Below, in pieces: positions 44,585 through 51,569 of a stretch of 64,000 nucleotides of DNA. The stretch comes from Chloroflexota bacterium. Its GTDB lineage: Bacteria; Chloroflexota; Anaerolineae; Aggregatilineales; J027. The notes beneath the pieces were generated by a model that saw only the letters and a list, made by a program, of their open reading frames with translations, searched no databases and was not told the origin of the DNA. Position numbers and translations under genes: made by a program. The DNA lies in contig QMIT01000004.1 of NCBI GenBank assembly GCA_024434115.1, forward strand, positions 341,073 to 405,072. The letters are read 5' to 3'. Position 1 is the stretch's first letter. Each line of letters opens with the position of its first letter.

Positions 44585-45010
44585 CTACGATGAATGTTGT
44601 GGCGGTTCATACTTCTTTTCTAGCACTTCCGTGATGATCTTATGAAACCGATCAAAATCTGGTAGCGGCTTAAAGATAATCCGATTCACACCATCATTTG
44701 TCCGCATTTCATCTTGTTGACCTTCGGAAAGCTGAAAGGCGGTCATTAGGATAATCGGAATTGAGCCTAGTTTCTCAGACTTCCGCATCCGTTGAGCAAT
44801 CTCGTTGCCATTGGGTCCCGGCATACGGATGTCACTGAGCAGAAACTCCGGTAAATCACCCCCAAAGGTGCCATTATCCACACTGTCAATGAATGCAACC
44901 GCATCCCGACCATTCGAAAATTCTAAGACCTTGTGCCCCCAAACCTGAAACATCACTTTCACAACGTTTCGGATGTCTATCTCATCTTCCACCAACATCC
45001 ACGTAGACAA
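44585..45010 (-). CDS. Single-domain response regulator (first receiver of the operon)
   Basis: 141 residues from TTG 45010, chosen because AGGAGG lies 6 bases upstream and the domain begins exactly there; the frame extends to an upstream ATG at 45073 without homology. Receiver domain only: acidic pocket E8-D9-E10, phospho-acceptor D60 in LLSDIRMPGPNG, T90 in LMTAF, K114 in FKPLP. No DNA-binding domain follows, so the output is through protein contact. It leads the operon, 32 bases before the kinase gene. Confidence 0.88.
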   Translation of the reverse strand: MSTWMLVEDEIDIRNVVKVMFQVWGHKVLEFSNGRDAVAFIDSVDNGTFGGDLPEFLLSDIRMPGPNGNEIAQRMRKSEKLGSIPIILMTAFQLSEGQQDEMRTNDGVNRIIFKPLPDFDRFHKIITEVLEKKYEPPQHSS

Positions 45011-45376
45011 TCGCGTCCTCCTGAAAAAATCGCAGTGTGCTTCATCAATGTCGCTCCCGTACCGAGTTTCCATTCTCCCCGTTATCCGAAAAATGGTAAC
45101 AGCGAGCGACTATCCTATGCAACTATTCGTTTGATGATTTTGAATACAGTCTGATTTCTGTATGCTTTGATTATTTTAATTCAATTTACGCCCAAACGTT
45201 CCTAAATTTTTACGAAATTCGTCTTTTATGAAATTTATCCACATGAGAATGGAGGCTTTAAGGTGTTATAAGTCTCCTATTAACCACTCCTTACCTCACG
45301 TCTTGGATTAAAGCCTCTCAACAAAGCTAAAATTATCACAAGCTCTACGTTTGTACTTGGCAAGAGGAGCGAATCT
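45011..45376. other. Divergent intergenic region
   Basis: 366 bases. AT-rich from about 45115 to 45240. It must contain the promoters of the minus-strand signalling operon and the plus-strand gene at 45377. I see no -35/-10 pair good enough to name and no repeat. Confidence 0.35.
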
Positions 45377-45859
45377 ATGATCGAAATAATTATCCGAGTG
45401 AATACCCTTGCAACTGAAATCGAGCGCAAGCAGGCAGGGGCAAATGACGGGAAAGTGGGTTTTATGCCGGGAGGCCTTGAAATAATTGAGGCATTAACCA
45501 ATTATCTCAAGGAAGAACACCTGCTACTGATTGGCAGGCTTACAGCATATGCTACGATTATTTCATTGTGTACCAACCCAGAAAAAACGTCTATGCGACT
45601 GATGGGACGAAGCTTGGATACAGGTGACCCCAAGGCAATTGAAATTACAACAAAAAAAGTTGAGCAAGCAATTTCCAAAGTGATAGACGGAATCGTTCGT
45701 CACACGGCATTTACACTCATCGGTGATTTAACGGATTTCCATCAAGTGGCCTCACAGGTTGACCAGTTTACGTTAACAGGTGAATTCCGAAACGTCCTCG
45801 TATTGAAACTTCGCCTTGAAGAAGCATTTGGCAAACCCGTCTTGGTTACAGATTATTGA
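45377..45859 (+). CDS. Hypothetical protein, predicted alpha/beta
   Basis: 160 residues, weak GAGG upstream. No family recognised. The start MIEIIIRVNTLATEIERK looks like a strand-helix, followed by a helical region around EALTNYLKEEHLLLIGRLTAY, then a helix-rich segment KAIEITTKKVEQAISKVIDGIV and a C-terminal strand FRNVLVLKLRLEEAF. No signal peptide or membrane segment. Codon use is more AT-rich than its neighbours, as in the WD40 genes, which may point to transfer. It stands alone and runs convergently into a hairpin repeat. Confidence 0.5.
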   Translation: MIEIIIRVNTLATEIERKQAGANDGKVGFMPGGLEIIEALTNYLKEEHLLLIGRLTAYATIISLCTNPEKTSMRLMGRSLDTGDPKAIEITTKKVEQAISKVIDGIVRHTAFTLIGDLTDFHQVASQVDQFTLTGEFRNVLVLKLRLEEAFGKPVLVTDY

Positions 45860-45880
45860 AATAGCCCTCGTCCACATCTC

Positions 45881-45920
45881 GTGGACATTGATTTCGTAGC
45901 CGGGGAATTCTATTCCTCGG
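45881..45920. repeat. Dispersed hairpin repeat, family B, copy 2
   Basis: Hairpin CCGGGGAAT (45900-45908) with ATTCCTCGG (45912-45920), preceded by GTGGACATTG. Matches 49579-49618 at about 36 of 40 positions. The stop codon of the SRPBCC gene lies inside it. Confidence 0.7.
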
Positions 45921-46329
45921 TGACATCTCCTCTCACCACCCCCTCCAATTGATCCAGCACCCCCGACCAATGCCGCTGCATCTGTTCCCGCTGCTCCCCA
46001 TTTTCCAATTTCTCGTGGTGGATGCTGATGGTCGCGCCCCGCTTGGCAGGCAGTACACGCATTTGCAGCGTCGAGCCGAAATCCCATCCTTTTGGCTGCC
46101 AGCGCATCCGCACCATGCTGCCCTCAACATAACTGCGAATTTCGCCCACTGTCTGTTCATCGGTTGTGAAGGGATCGCCCTTCTTAAAATCGCCTGTCAC
46201 ACCATGCCCCAGCCATATACCCAATCCCGGCTGCGTCATCAGCAACTCCCACGCGGCATCAGTAGCGATGGGGAACGTCCGCCGCACCCCAATTTCCCAA
46301 CCTTGCCCTTTGGTTTTGCCTACAGGCAT
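45910..46329 (-). CDS. SRPBCC/AHSA1-like START-fold protein
   Basis: 139 residues from ATG 46329, with AAGGAGAG upstream; earlier codons overlap the RidA-like gene. It follows the AHSA1 pattern: R-R-T-F-P-I-A-T-D-A-A-W-E-L-L, an acidic turn, VEGSMVRMRWQPKGWD, and HHEKLENGEQREQMQRHW in the long C-terminal helix. Members have a hydrophobic cavity and bind lipids, aromatic ligands or Hsp90. It starts 14 bases after the upstream RidA-like stop, so the two are cotranscribed. The final residues T-E-E and the stop are contributed by a hairpin repeat. Ligand unknown. Confidence 0.75.
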   Translation of the reverse strand: MPVGKTKGQGWEIGVRRTFPIATDAAWELLMTQPGLGIWLGHGVTGDFKKGDPFTTDEQTVGEIRSYVEGSMVRMRWQPKGWDFGSTLQMRVLPAKRGATISIHHEKLENGEQREQMQRHWSGVLDQLEGVVRGDVTEE

Positions 46330-46342
46330 CTGCTTTCTCTCC

Positions 46343-46738
46343 TTATACAATCGCCGCAACAGCCTCAATTTCGACCAAAAATTGGGGGTTCGCCAGCCCT
46401 GCAACAATGATCACACTAATCGCGGGTGGATAGGTATTCATATTCCCGACTTTTTGCGCCCCGGCAAATCCAGCCTGTAATGACTGCCCTTGAACCACAT
46501 AGATGGTCATCTTGACCACATCAGCTAAGGTCGCCCCTGCCGCTTCCAATGCCATTATGACATTTTTGAACGCCTGCTCACTCTGGCTGGCAATATCTTG
46601 ACCGACAACTTCACCCGTTGTATTTACGCCATTTTGCCCACCCACATAGATCAACTTTCGCGGATTCTCGACGGTCACGACCTGTGTAAATGCCGGATTT
46701 TGATGCAGCGTATCAGGATTCAGCCGCTTGATGCTCAT
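46343..46738 (-). CDS. RidA/YjgF family protein lacking the catalytic arginine
   Basis: 131 residues, full length for the family. NPRKLIYVGGQNGV, then TGEVVGQDIASQSEQAFKNV and GATLADVVKMTIYV are the standard RidA core, which forms a trimer. In the C-terminal motif where enamine/imine deaminases have an Arg (P-A-R-S/T-x-V), this protein reads PPAISVIIVAG, so the Arg is replaced by Ile. It therefore probably belongs to a RidA subfamily without deaminase activity. It precedes the SRPBCC gene in the same direction and is divergent from the WYL regulator. Confidence 0.85.
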   Translation of the reverse strand: MSIKRLNPDTLHQNPAFTQVVTVENPRKLIYVGGQNGVNTTGEVVGQDIASQSEQAFKNVIMALEAAGATLADVVKMTIYVVQGQSLQAGFAGAQKVGNMNTYPPAISVIIVAGLANPQFLVEIEAVAAIV

Positions 46739-46821
46739 TGAAATGCTCCTCGATGGTTCACCGTTTATCTATATTTTCCACCCTATTTAGGCTAAAATCA
46801 GTCCTAAAATCGAGGCTATAG

Positions 46822-47781
46822 ATGTACAATCCGGCAACCCGACTGCTGACCATCCTTGAACTCCTCCAATCACGTGGCGAAATCAGCGCCCATGAATTGG
46901 CCCAAGCGCTCCAAGTGGAAGAACGGAGTATTCGCCGCTATATCATGATGCTGCGTGATATGGGTATTCCCATTGAGGGTGAAAGGGGACGACATGGGGG
47001 TTATTCACTCCGCCCCGGTTTCCGCATCCCGCCTCTGATGTTTAATGCGGATGAGCTAACCGCCTTGATGATGGGCCTAATCTTGATGCGTGACATCGGC
47101 CCAACGCCGCGACTTGCTGTCGAAAGTGCCACCGCCAAAATTGAACGTGTCCTCCCCGCTGAACTTCGCCCATCCGCCGAGGCCCTACGCAGTTCTTTAG
47201 TCTGGGAGCATGTCCAACTCAGCAGCCATGCCGTTCCCCACGAATGGGTTACGGCCTTTACCCTCGCGGCACATGAAGGGCAGTCTTTAAAAATCAGCTA
47301 TGTTAGTGCCAATGGCGAAATGACCACGCGCACCATTGACCCGTATGGCCTCGTATTCCACGCCCAAGCATGGTACATCCCGGCCTATTGTCATTTACGT
47401 AATGATCTCCGCCTTTTTCGCCTAGATCGGGTGCGTTCCGTTTCCCCTGCTGACCAGACATTTAGCCCACCCGCCGCCTTCGACCCAACTCGTTTTGTGT
47501 TGGATGCCCTTGCCCACTTACCCGGCGTCTACACATTTGAAATTGTCCTACATGCCCCGCTCTCAACCGTCGAAACGCTGATTCCACCCGGCCTCGCAAT
47601 TTTGGAGAACACGGGTAACGGCACAACCCTGATGCGCTGCTATTCCGATGATCCCTATTGGTTGGCACGCTATCTGGTCAGCCAAGAAATCTCCTTCACC
47701 ATCATCGCCACCGATGAGTTGCGAGCGGCCCTCCACACCATCGCTGATGAAATTTTGGCAAGCATAAGCAAAAACAACTAA
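46822..47781 (+). CDS. HTH-WYL transcriptional regulator (YafY/PafBC type)
   Basis: 319 residues. The N-terminal HTH_11 winged helix (1-60: RLLTILELLQSRGEISAHEL then ERSIRRYIMMLRDMGIP) is followed by a helical linker and the WYL domain (about 145-215), where AWYIPAYCHLRNDLRLFRLD carries the W-Y pair and the Arg-rich loop, and a C-terminal WCX-like extension. Such proteins often respond to nucleic acids or other ligands and regulate stress or defence genes. It is divergent from the RidA-like gene (84-base gap) and upstream of the flavoprotein group, either of which it could control. Confidence 0.9.
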   Translation: MYNPATRLLTILELLQSRGEISAHELAQALQVEERSIRRYIMMLRDMGIPIEGERGRHGGYSLRPGFRIPPLMFNADELTALMMGLILMRDIGPTPRLAVESATAKIERVLPAELRPSAEALRSSLVWEHVQLSSHAVPHEWVTAFTLAAHEGQSLKISYVSANGEMTTRTIDPYGLVFHAQAWYIPAYCHLRNDLRLFRLDRVRSVSPADQTFSPPAAFDPTRFVLDALAHLPGVYTFEIVLHAPLSTVETLIPPGLAILENTGNGTTLMRCYSDDPYWLARYLVSQEISFTIIATDELRAALHTIADEILASISKNN

Positions 47782-47801
47782 TCCCCCAAACCCGCCAGTC
47801 A

Positions 47802-47810
47802 TGTTACACT
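47802..47810 (+). promoter_or_regulatory. Extended -10 element (TGTTACACT)
   Basis: Lies 36 bases before the start at 47847. The same element, within a near-identical 16-base context starting CCAGTC, recurs at 54152-54160. Confidence 0.4.
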
Positions 47811-47846
47811 CCCCCCAACCGTATCCAATGAAAGAATGGATGTCAT

Positions 47847-48413
47847 ATGGCAAAAGTGCATGACGAAATTACGCCTTATCTGCGTGAACTGGTGGAGCAG
47901 CAGCCCATCTTTTTTGTTGCCACCGCCCCCCTTTCCGGCGAAGGTCACATCAATTTGTCCCCCAAAGGATTAGACTGCTTCCGGGTCATATCGCCGCATA
48001 AGGTGGGGTATCTGGATTTAACAGGCAGTGGCAATGAAACCTCGGCCCATTTGCTAGAAAATGGCCGTATCACCTTTATGTTCTGCACCTTTGATGGCCC
48101 ACCCAATATCATCCGTTTTTATGGCAAAGGCCGCGCCGTCATCCCCGGCACACCCGAAGGGGATGAGTTAATTCCGCACTTTGGCACAAGCCTCCCTGCC
48201 ATTCGTCAAATTATCGTGGCCGATATTGACCGTGTGCAAACCTCCTGCGGTTATGGTGTGCCCCTGATGGAATTTGTCGCCGAACGTGATCTCATCCAGC
48301 GTTGGGCCGATACCAAAGGCGAAGACGGCCTTGAAACCTATCGCCGCGAGAAAAACAATCAAAGCATTGACCAGCTACCCACACCACTTTTTGCCCAACA
48401 GGAAAATGTATGA
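47847..48413 (+). CDS. Pyridoxamine 5'-phosphate oxidase-like flavin-binding protein
   Basis: 188 residues, a split beta-barrel. PIFFVATAPLSGEGHINLSP then GYLDLTGSGNETSAHLLENG is the FMN-binding signature of the PNPOx-like family (class of small F420/FMN proteins), and FMFCTFDGPPNIIRFYGKG follows. The C-terminal helical tail is longer than minimal members. Substrate unknown. It overlaps the flavin-reductase gene by 4 bases (ATGA), so they are translated together and may share flavin chemistry. Confidence 0.85.
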   Translation: MAKVHDEITPYLRELVEQQPIFFVATAPLSGEGHINLSPKGLDCFRVISPHKVGYLDLTGSGNETSAHLLENGRITFMFCTFDGPPNIIRFYGKGRAVIPGTPEGDELIPHFGTSLPAIRQIIVADIDRVQTSCGYGVPLMEFVAERDLIQRWADTKGEDGLETYRREKNNQSIDQLPTPLFAQQENV

Positions 48414-48922
48414 CTGTCACCGTTGATGATTTCCGCGCTGTCATGCGCCAATGGCTTACCGGAATTACCATCGTCACCGCCTATTCACCCGAATTAGGTC
48501 GTGCGCGAGGCATTACGGTGAATTCATTTACCTCCGTGTCCTTTAACCCCCTGCTCGTGTCGGTCTGCCTGACCAAATCCACCGAAACCGCCCAAGCCGT
48601 CCTCGATTCCGGTGCATTCGGCGTCTCCATTTTGTCCAGCGAACAGGGTCATCTCTCGGTTCGTTTTGCCGGAATGGATCCCGATTTCCCCGCCGACCTT
48701 GACCGATTTACCGGTGTCCCCACCCACACCGCCATTACCCGCTCGCCCCTGCTGACCGATGGCCTCGGCTATTTAGATTGCAAAGTATGGGCCGTGTACG
48801 ATGGCAGCACCCATCACATCGTTATCGGGGAAGTCGTGGCAGCGGCATTAAATCAATCTACCCCCCACGAGCCGCTCCTGTATTATAATCGGGTCTATCG
48901 GCGGTTGATGCCCCCGGAATAA
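48410..48922 (+). CDS. Flavin reductase-like domain protein
   Basis: 170 residues covering the complete flavin_Reduct domain: FRAVMRQWLTGITIVTAYSP, the FMN-contacting stretch GITVNSFTSVSFNPLLVSVC, then FGVSILSSEQGHLSVRFAG and the C-terminal HHIVIGEVVAAAL. Members reduce flavin for a partner monooxygenase using NAD(P)H. No monooxygenase is adjacent; the neighbour is the PNPOx-like gene, which it overlaps by 4 bases. The AMMECR1 gene follows 4 bases after the stop. Confidence 0.9.
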   Translation: MTVTVDDFRAVMRQWLTGITIVTAYSPELGRARGITVNSFTSVSFNPLLVSVCLTKSTETAQAVLDSGAFGVSILSSEQGHLSVRFAGMDPDFPADLDRFTGVPTHTAITRSPLLTDGLGYLDCKVWAVYDGSTHHIVIGEVVAAALNQSTPHEPLLYYNRVYRRLMPPE

Positions 48923-48926
48923 GCCA

Positions 48927-49511
48927 ATGGATAGCGTTTACACTTCAGATGAGCAGTACCAATTATTGACGACAGCGCGTGCAACACTTGAGGCGGTCAC
49001 ACAAGGCGCGGCCTTGCCTAGCCTCAATTTGCACGACTTTTCACCCGCCCTCCAAGCAGAACGGGCCTGTTTTGTTACGTTGACCTATGCCCACTCTGGC
49101 GAATTGCGCGGCTGCACGGGTACATTAGTCGCCCGCAGCCCATTGATCTGGGAAGTCGCCTATACCACCCGCCAGACCGCCCTAAATGACCCGCGCTTCT
49201 ATCCCGTTACCCCCGACGAAGTGCCTCATGTGCATATTGAAATCAGCATCCTCACCCCGATGCAGCCCTTACCCTACACAACTCCCGCCGACCTCATGGC
49301 AAAATTACGCCCCGGTGTGGATGGCGTTACCTTGCAGCTAAATGATCGCCGTGCCACGTTTTTGCCCCAAGTCTGGGATCGTGTGCCCGACCCCGCCACC
49401 TTCCTCAGTATGCTCTGCGATAAAATGGGGGTTGCGCCGGATACATGGCAGCACATCCCCCTCCAAGTCTCAACCTATCAATCCATCGTTGTCGAAGAGC
49501 CTCACCCCTAG
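48927..49511 (+). CDS. AMMECR1 domain protein
   Basis: 194 residues. The conserved AMMECR1 hexapeptide appears as LRGCTG (usual LRGCIG), with ERACFVTLTY before it and the downstream core ALNDPRFYPVTPDEVPHVHIEISILTP, LPQVWDRVPDPATFLSMLC. A function for prokaryotic AMMECR1 is not established; the fold suggests nucleotide or RNA-related binding. It is the third gene of the flavoprotein operon, 4 bases after the flavin reductase. A hairpin repeat 87 bases downstream may end the transcript. Confidence 0.9.
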   Translation: MDSVYTSDEQYQLLTTARATLEAVTQGAALPSLNLHDFSPALQAERACFVTLTYAHSGELRGCTGTLVARSPLIWEVAYTTRQTALNDPRFYPVTPDEVPHVHIEISILTPMQPLPYTTPADLMAKLRPGVDGVTLQLNDRRATFLPQVWDRVPDPATFLSMLCDKMGVAPDTWQHIPLQVSTYQSIVVEEPHP

Positions 49512-49578
49512 ATTCATCATCTTCCAAACCAAATCGCCTCATATCCCCCTTAATCCTTTTGGTCTCCCTGTCCCTTCA

Positions 49579-49618
49579 GTGGACATTGTTTTTATAGCCG
49601 GGGAATTTTATTCCTCGG
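49579..49618. repeat. Dispersed hairpin repeat, family B, copy 3
   Basis: CCGGGGAAT (49598-49606) with ATTCCTCGG (49610-49618) plus a 19-base flank beginning GTGGACATTG, matching 45881-45920. Located 68 bases after the AMMECR1 gene. Confidence 0.7.
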
Positions 49619-49748
49619 CTGACTCTCTGACTCTCAATCCACAATCACCCACCGTTCGCCCTATTTCAGCACTCTGTACTATTGCGGCCCATCCCACATC
49701 CCTTTAAAATCGGCTTGTCATGTTTGTCACAAGTTAGGATTAGTACCA

Positions 49749-50705
49749 ATGTCGAATGTTCGGAGTTCATCCATTTGGGTCACACACCTGCCCTTCATCA
49801 TGCTGGTAGCGTTGATGCTCACCGCAGTCTTGGTTGCATGTGGCGATGAAGATGAACCTGCTCCTACTGAATTTGTGGTGATCACGGGCGAACCAACCAT
49901 AACAAGTACGCCAACCGTCGCCCCCACTATCAATGAAACCGAAACCATCGCTGCAATTTTGGAGTCCGCCAACGCTACCGCGACAACCCAACAGCAGATT
50001 ATTGATGCCCAAGCCACCCAGTTGACCCTTGTCACTACTCAACAATCCAACGGCGGTCAGCAGGGCGATGCCGCTACCCCTGACCCGGCTCTTGCCGCAA
50101 CGCAAACCTATCAAGCCAGTCTGCCGACCCCGACCCCAACAGCGACGGAAACCGCATTACCCAGCATCTTCCCAACGCCGCAAATTGAGCAGGCCATTGT
50201 GGTCGAGCAGGTCTTTGAAGGCGGGCGCATGTTCTGGTTCCGCGAAAGTAAGAAAATTTGGGTGGTCTATGGGGTAGATACTGTCGATACCAGCAAAATT
50301 GTCATTGACCCGACACAGGGCGAGTGGGTTTGTTATGACGATACGTTTGTCGAAGGTGAACCGGAACTTGACCCCGCGATGGAGCCGCCTGCCGACTCTG
50401 CCACCACTTCGACTTTCGTGGCGGTCTATCCGCAGGCCCGTGTCCAGCAGCCGATTCGGGGTTTTGGTAAACTATGGCGCGAACACGCCGAACTGCGCGA
50501 TCATCTAGGGTGGGCACTCACCGCCGAAATTGAACACAACACCCGCCGGGAATATCTGGCAGGGGGTACGGTGCAAAATGGCGCGTATGTCCCCGGCCCC
50601 GGTGAATGGCGCGTGGGGTCGTTCTTCAACGCGACCTACGTTTTCCTAGAAAAAGAACTGGGGGCGGATTGTCCAACCGGGACATGGCGTGCGCGTCAGG
50701 GCTAA
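49749..50705 (+). CDS. Lipoprotein with Thr/Pro linker and conserved C-terminal domain
   Basis: 318 residues. Signal LPFIMLVALMLTAVLVACGDE contains lipobox LVAC, so the mature protein begins at a lipidated Cys29. Residues 30-150 are Thr/Ala/Gln-rich and probably disordered, as common for surface proteins of this phylum. The C-terminal 165 residues form a compact domain with two Cys (WVCYDD and ADCPTG) and aromatic motifs GRMFWFRESKKIWVVYG and GFGKLWREHAELRDHLGWA, reminiscent of LGFP-like cell-wall repeats, which is tentative. No enzyme motif. Terminator directly after. Confidence 0.65.
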   Translation: MSNVRSSSIWVTHLPFIMLVALMLTAVLVACGDEDEPAPTEFVVITGEPTITSTPTVAPTINETETIAAILESANATATTQQQIIDAQATQLTLVTTQQSNGGQQGDAATPDPALAATQTYQASLPTPTPTATETALPSIFPTPQIEQAIVVEQVFEGGRMFWFRESKKIWVVYGVDTVDTSKIVIDPTQGEWVCYDDTFVEGEPELDPAMEPPADSATTSTFVAVYPQARVQQPIRGFGKLWREHAELRDHLGWALTAEIEHNTRREYLAGGTVQNGAYVPGPGEWRVGSFFNATYVFLEKELGADCPTGTWRARQG

Positions 50706-50728
50706 ATCGTAGAATCTCGTATTTCGTA

Positions 50729-50757
50729 GGGGCGACGTCTCAGACTCGCCCTTTTTT
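50729..50757 (+). terminator. Intrinsic terminator after the lipoprotein gene
   Basis: GGGCGA (50730-50735) pairs with TCGCCC (50746-50751) followed by six T. Confidence 0.88.
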
Positions 50758-50783
50758 GTTTCAAAACCCCCTCTTGAAGCCTC

Positions 50784-51065
50784 TCATCGCTTGCGGGGAG
50801 GGGTTTGGGGTGGGGTAAAATAGGTTTTTCGCTCACGCCTGACCTCAGCTATTACTTCATCAATGACTTGATTAACTTCTTCCTCTGGCATCTGTGCTGC
50901 CTGCTCTTGCACAGGCCGCATCAACTCATCAATCTTTCGCAGATTTTCGGCAGGCACAACCCACCAATGTACCCCTTGCCGTTCTCGAATATAAAGTTGT
51001 AGTTGATGCAATTCTTCAGGCGTCATTTCATCTACTGCCCGAAACACCATTTGCATATCCGTCAT
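50784..51065 (-). CDS. Small hypothetical protein
   Basis: 93 residues. No family recognised. The N-terminus reads MQMVFRAVDEMTPEELHQLQLYI, an amphipathic pair of helices, then a short WWVVP strand and another helix rich in Glu and Gln (LMRPVQEQAAQMPEEEVNQVIDEVI), ending in a basic tail. The pattern is like antitoxin or addiction-module partners of small minimal nucleotidyltransferase loci, and the gene lies 77 bases downstream of one that is broken. That link is inference from position only. Confidence 0.45.
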   Translation of the reverse strand: MTDMQMVFRAVDEMTPEELHQLQLYIRERQGVHWWVVPAENLRKIDELMRPVQEQAAQMPEEEVNQVIDEVIAEVRRERKTYFTPPQTPPRKR

Positions 51066-51141
51066 GATTTAAAACCCTTCTCACCCTTACAACCATCATT
51101 CTATAATAGCATAAGCCACCACGAATGTTTGGTAGGTGGCA

Positions 51142-51447
51142 TCACACGGCATAAATCACCTCTGCCGCACTCAAAATGGCCTTCCGACGAATCGGGTTGC
51201 TGCTTCGTTCGACTGCCCGACGTTCGAATAAATCAATCAGGCGACCAAACAACCGACTCAGTTCATCGCGCATTTCGGCTATATCCATCAGCATCCATTG
51301 GGCATCCGGCGCGAATGTCACCAACATATCAGCATCGCTTTCTGGCGAAAATCTTCCCGCAGCACTGAGCCAAATAAGGCCAATTCTTGAATTCGCCATT
51401 GTTGGCAAAATGATTGTAATGCTTGGGGCAAAACGGGCATTTCCATT
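51142..51447 (-). pseudogene. Minimal nucleotidyltransferase (MNT) gene with a one-base deletion
   Basis: Reading from ATG 51447 gives ALFGSVLREDF, then the frame breaks in a TTTT run near 51352; adding one T restores SPESDADMLVTFAPD and continues to RRAVERSSNPIRRKAIL and AEVIYAV, the full MNT domain. With the base restored, the catalytic GS motif and the S-D-x-D metal motif are in one frame. MntA-type proteins adenylylate HEPN ribonuclease partners as antitoxins. No HEPN gene is next to it. A real mutation or a sequencing error would look the same. Confidence 0.7.
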
Positions 51448-51569
51448 GTTCCACCATGCTCAATCTGCAAGCTGTCACCCCTATGATAGCATACCCGCTG
51501 TCGGCAAGGGGTACACCCCCTTGCATCCCCCGTCAGAAATGCAAAATGCCGGAATTCAGAAAATCAGAA

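Noticed and set aside
45011-45073. The upstream ATG (45073) as the start of the first receiver gene.
   Set aside because: The extra 21 residues have no homology, and AGGAGG lies before the TTG at 45010, matching its paralogue.
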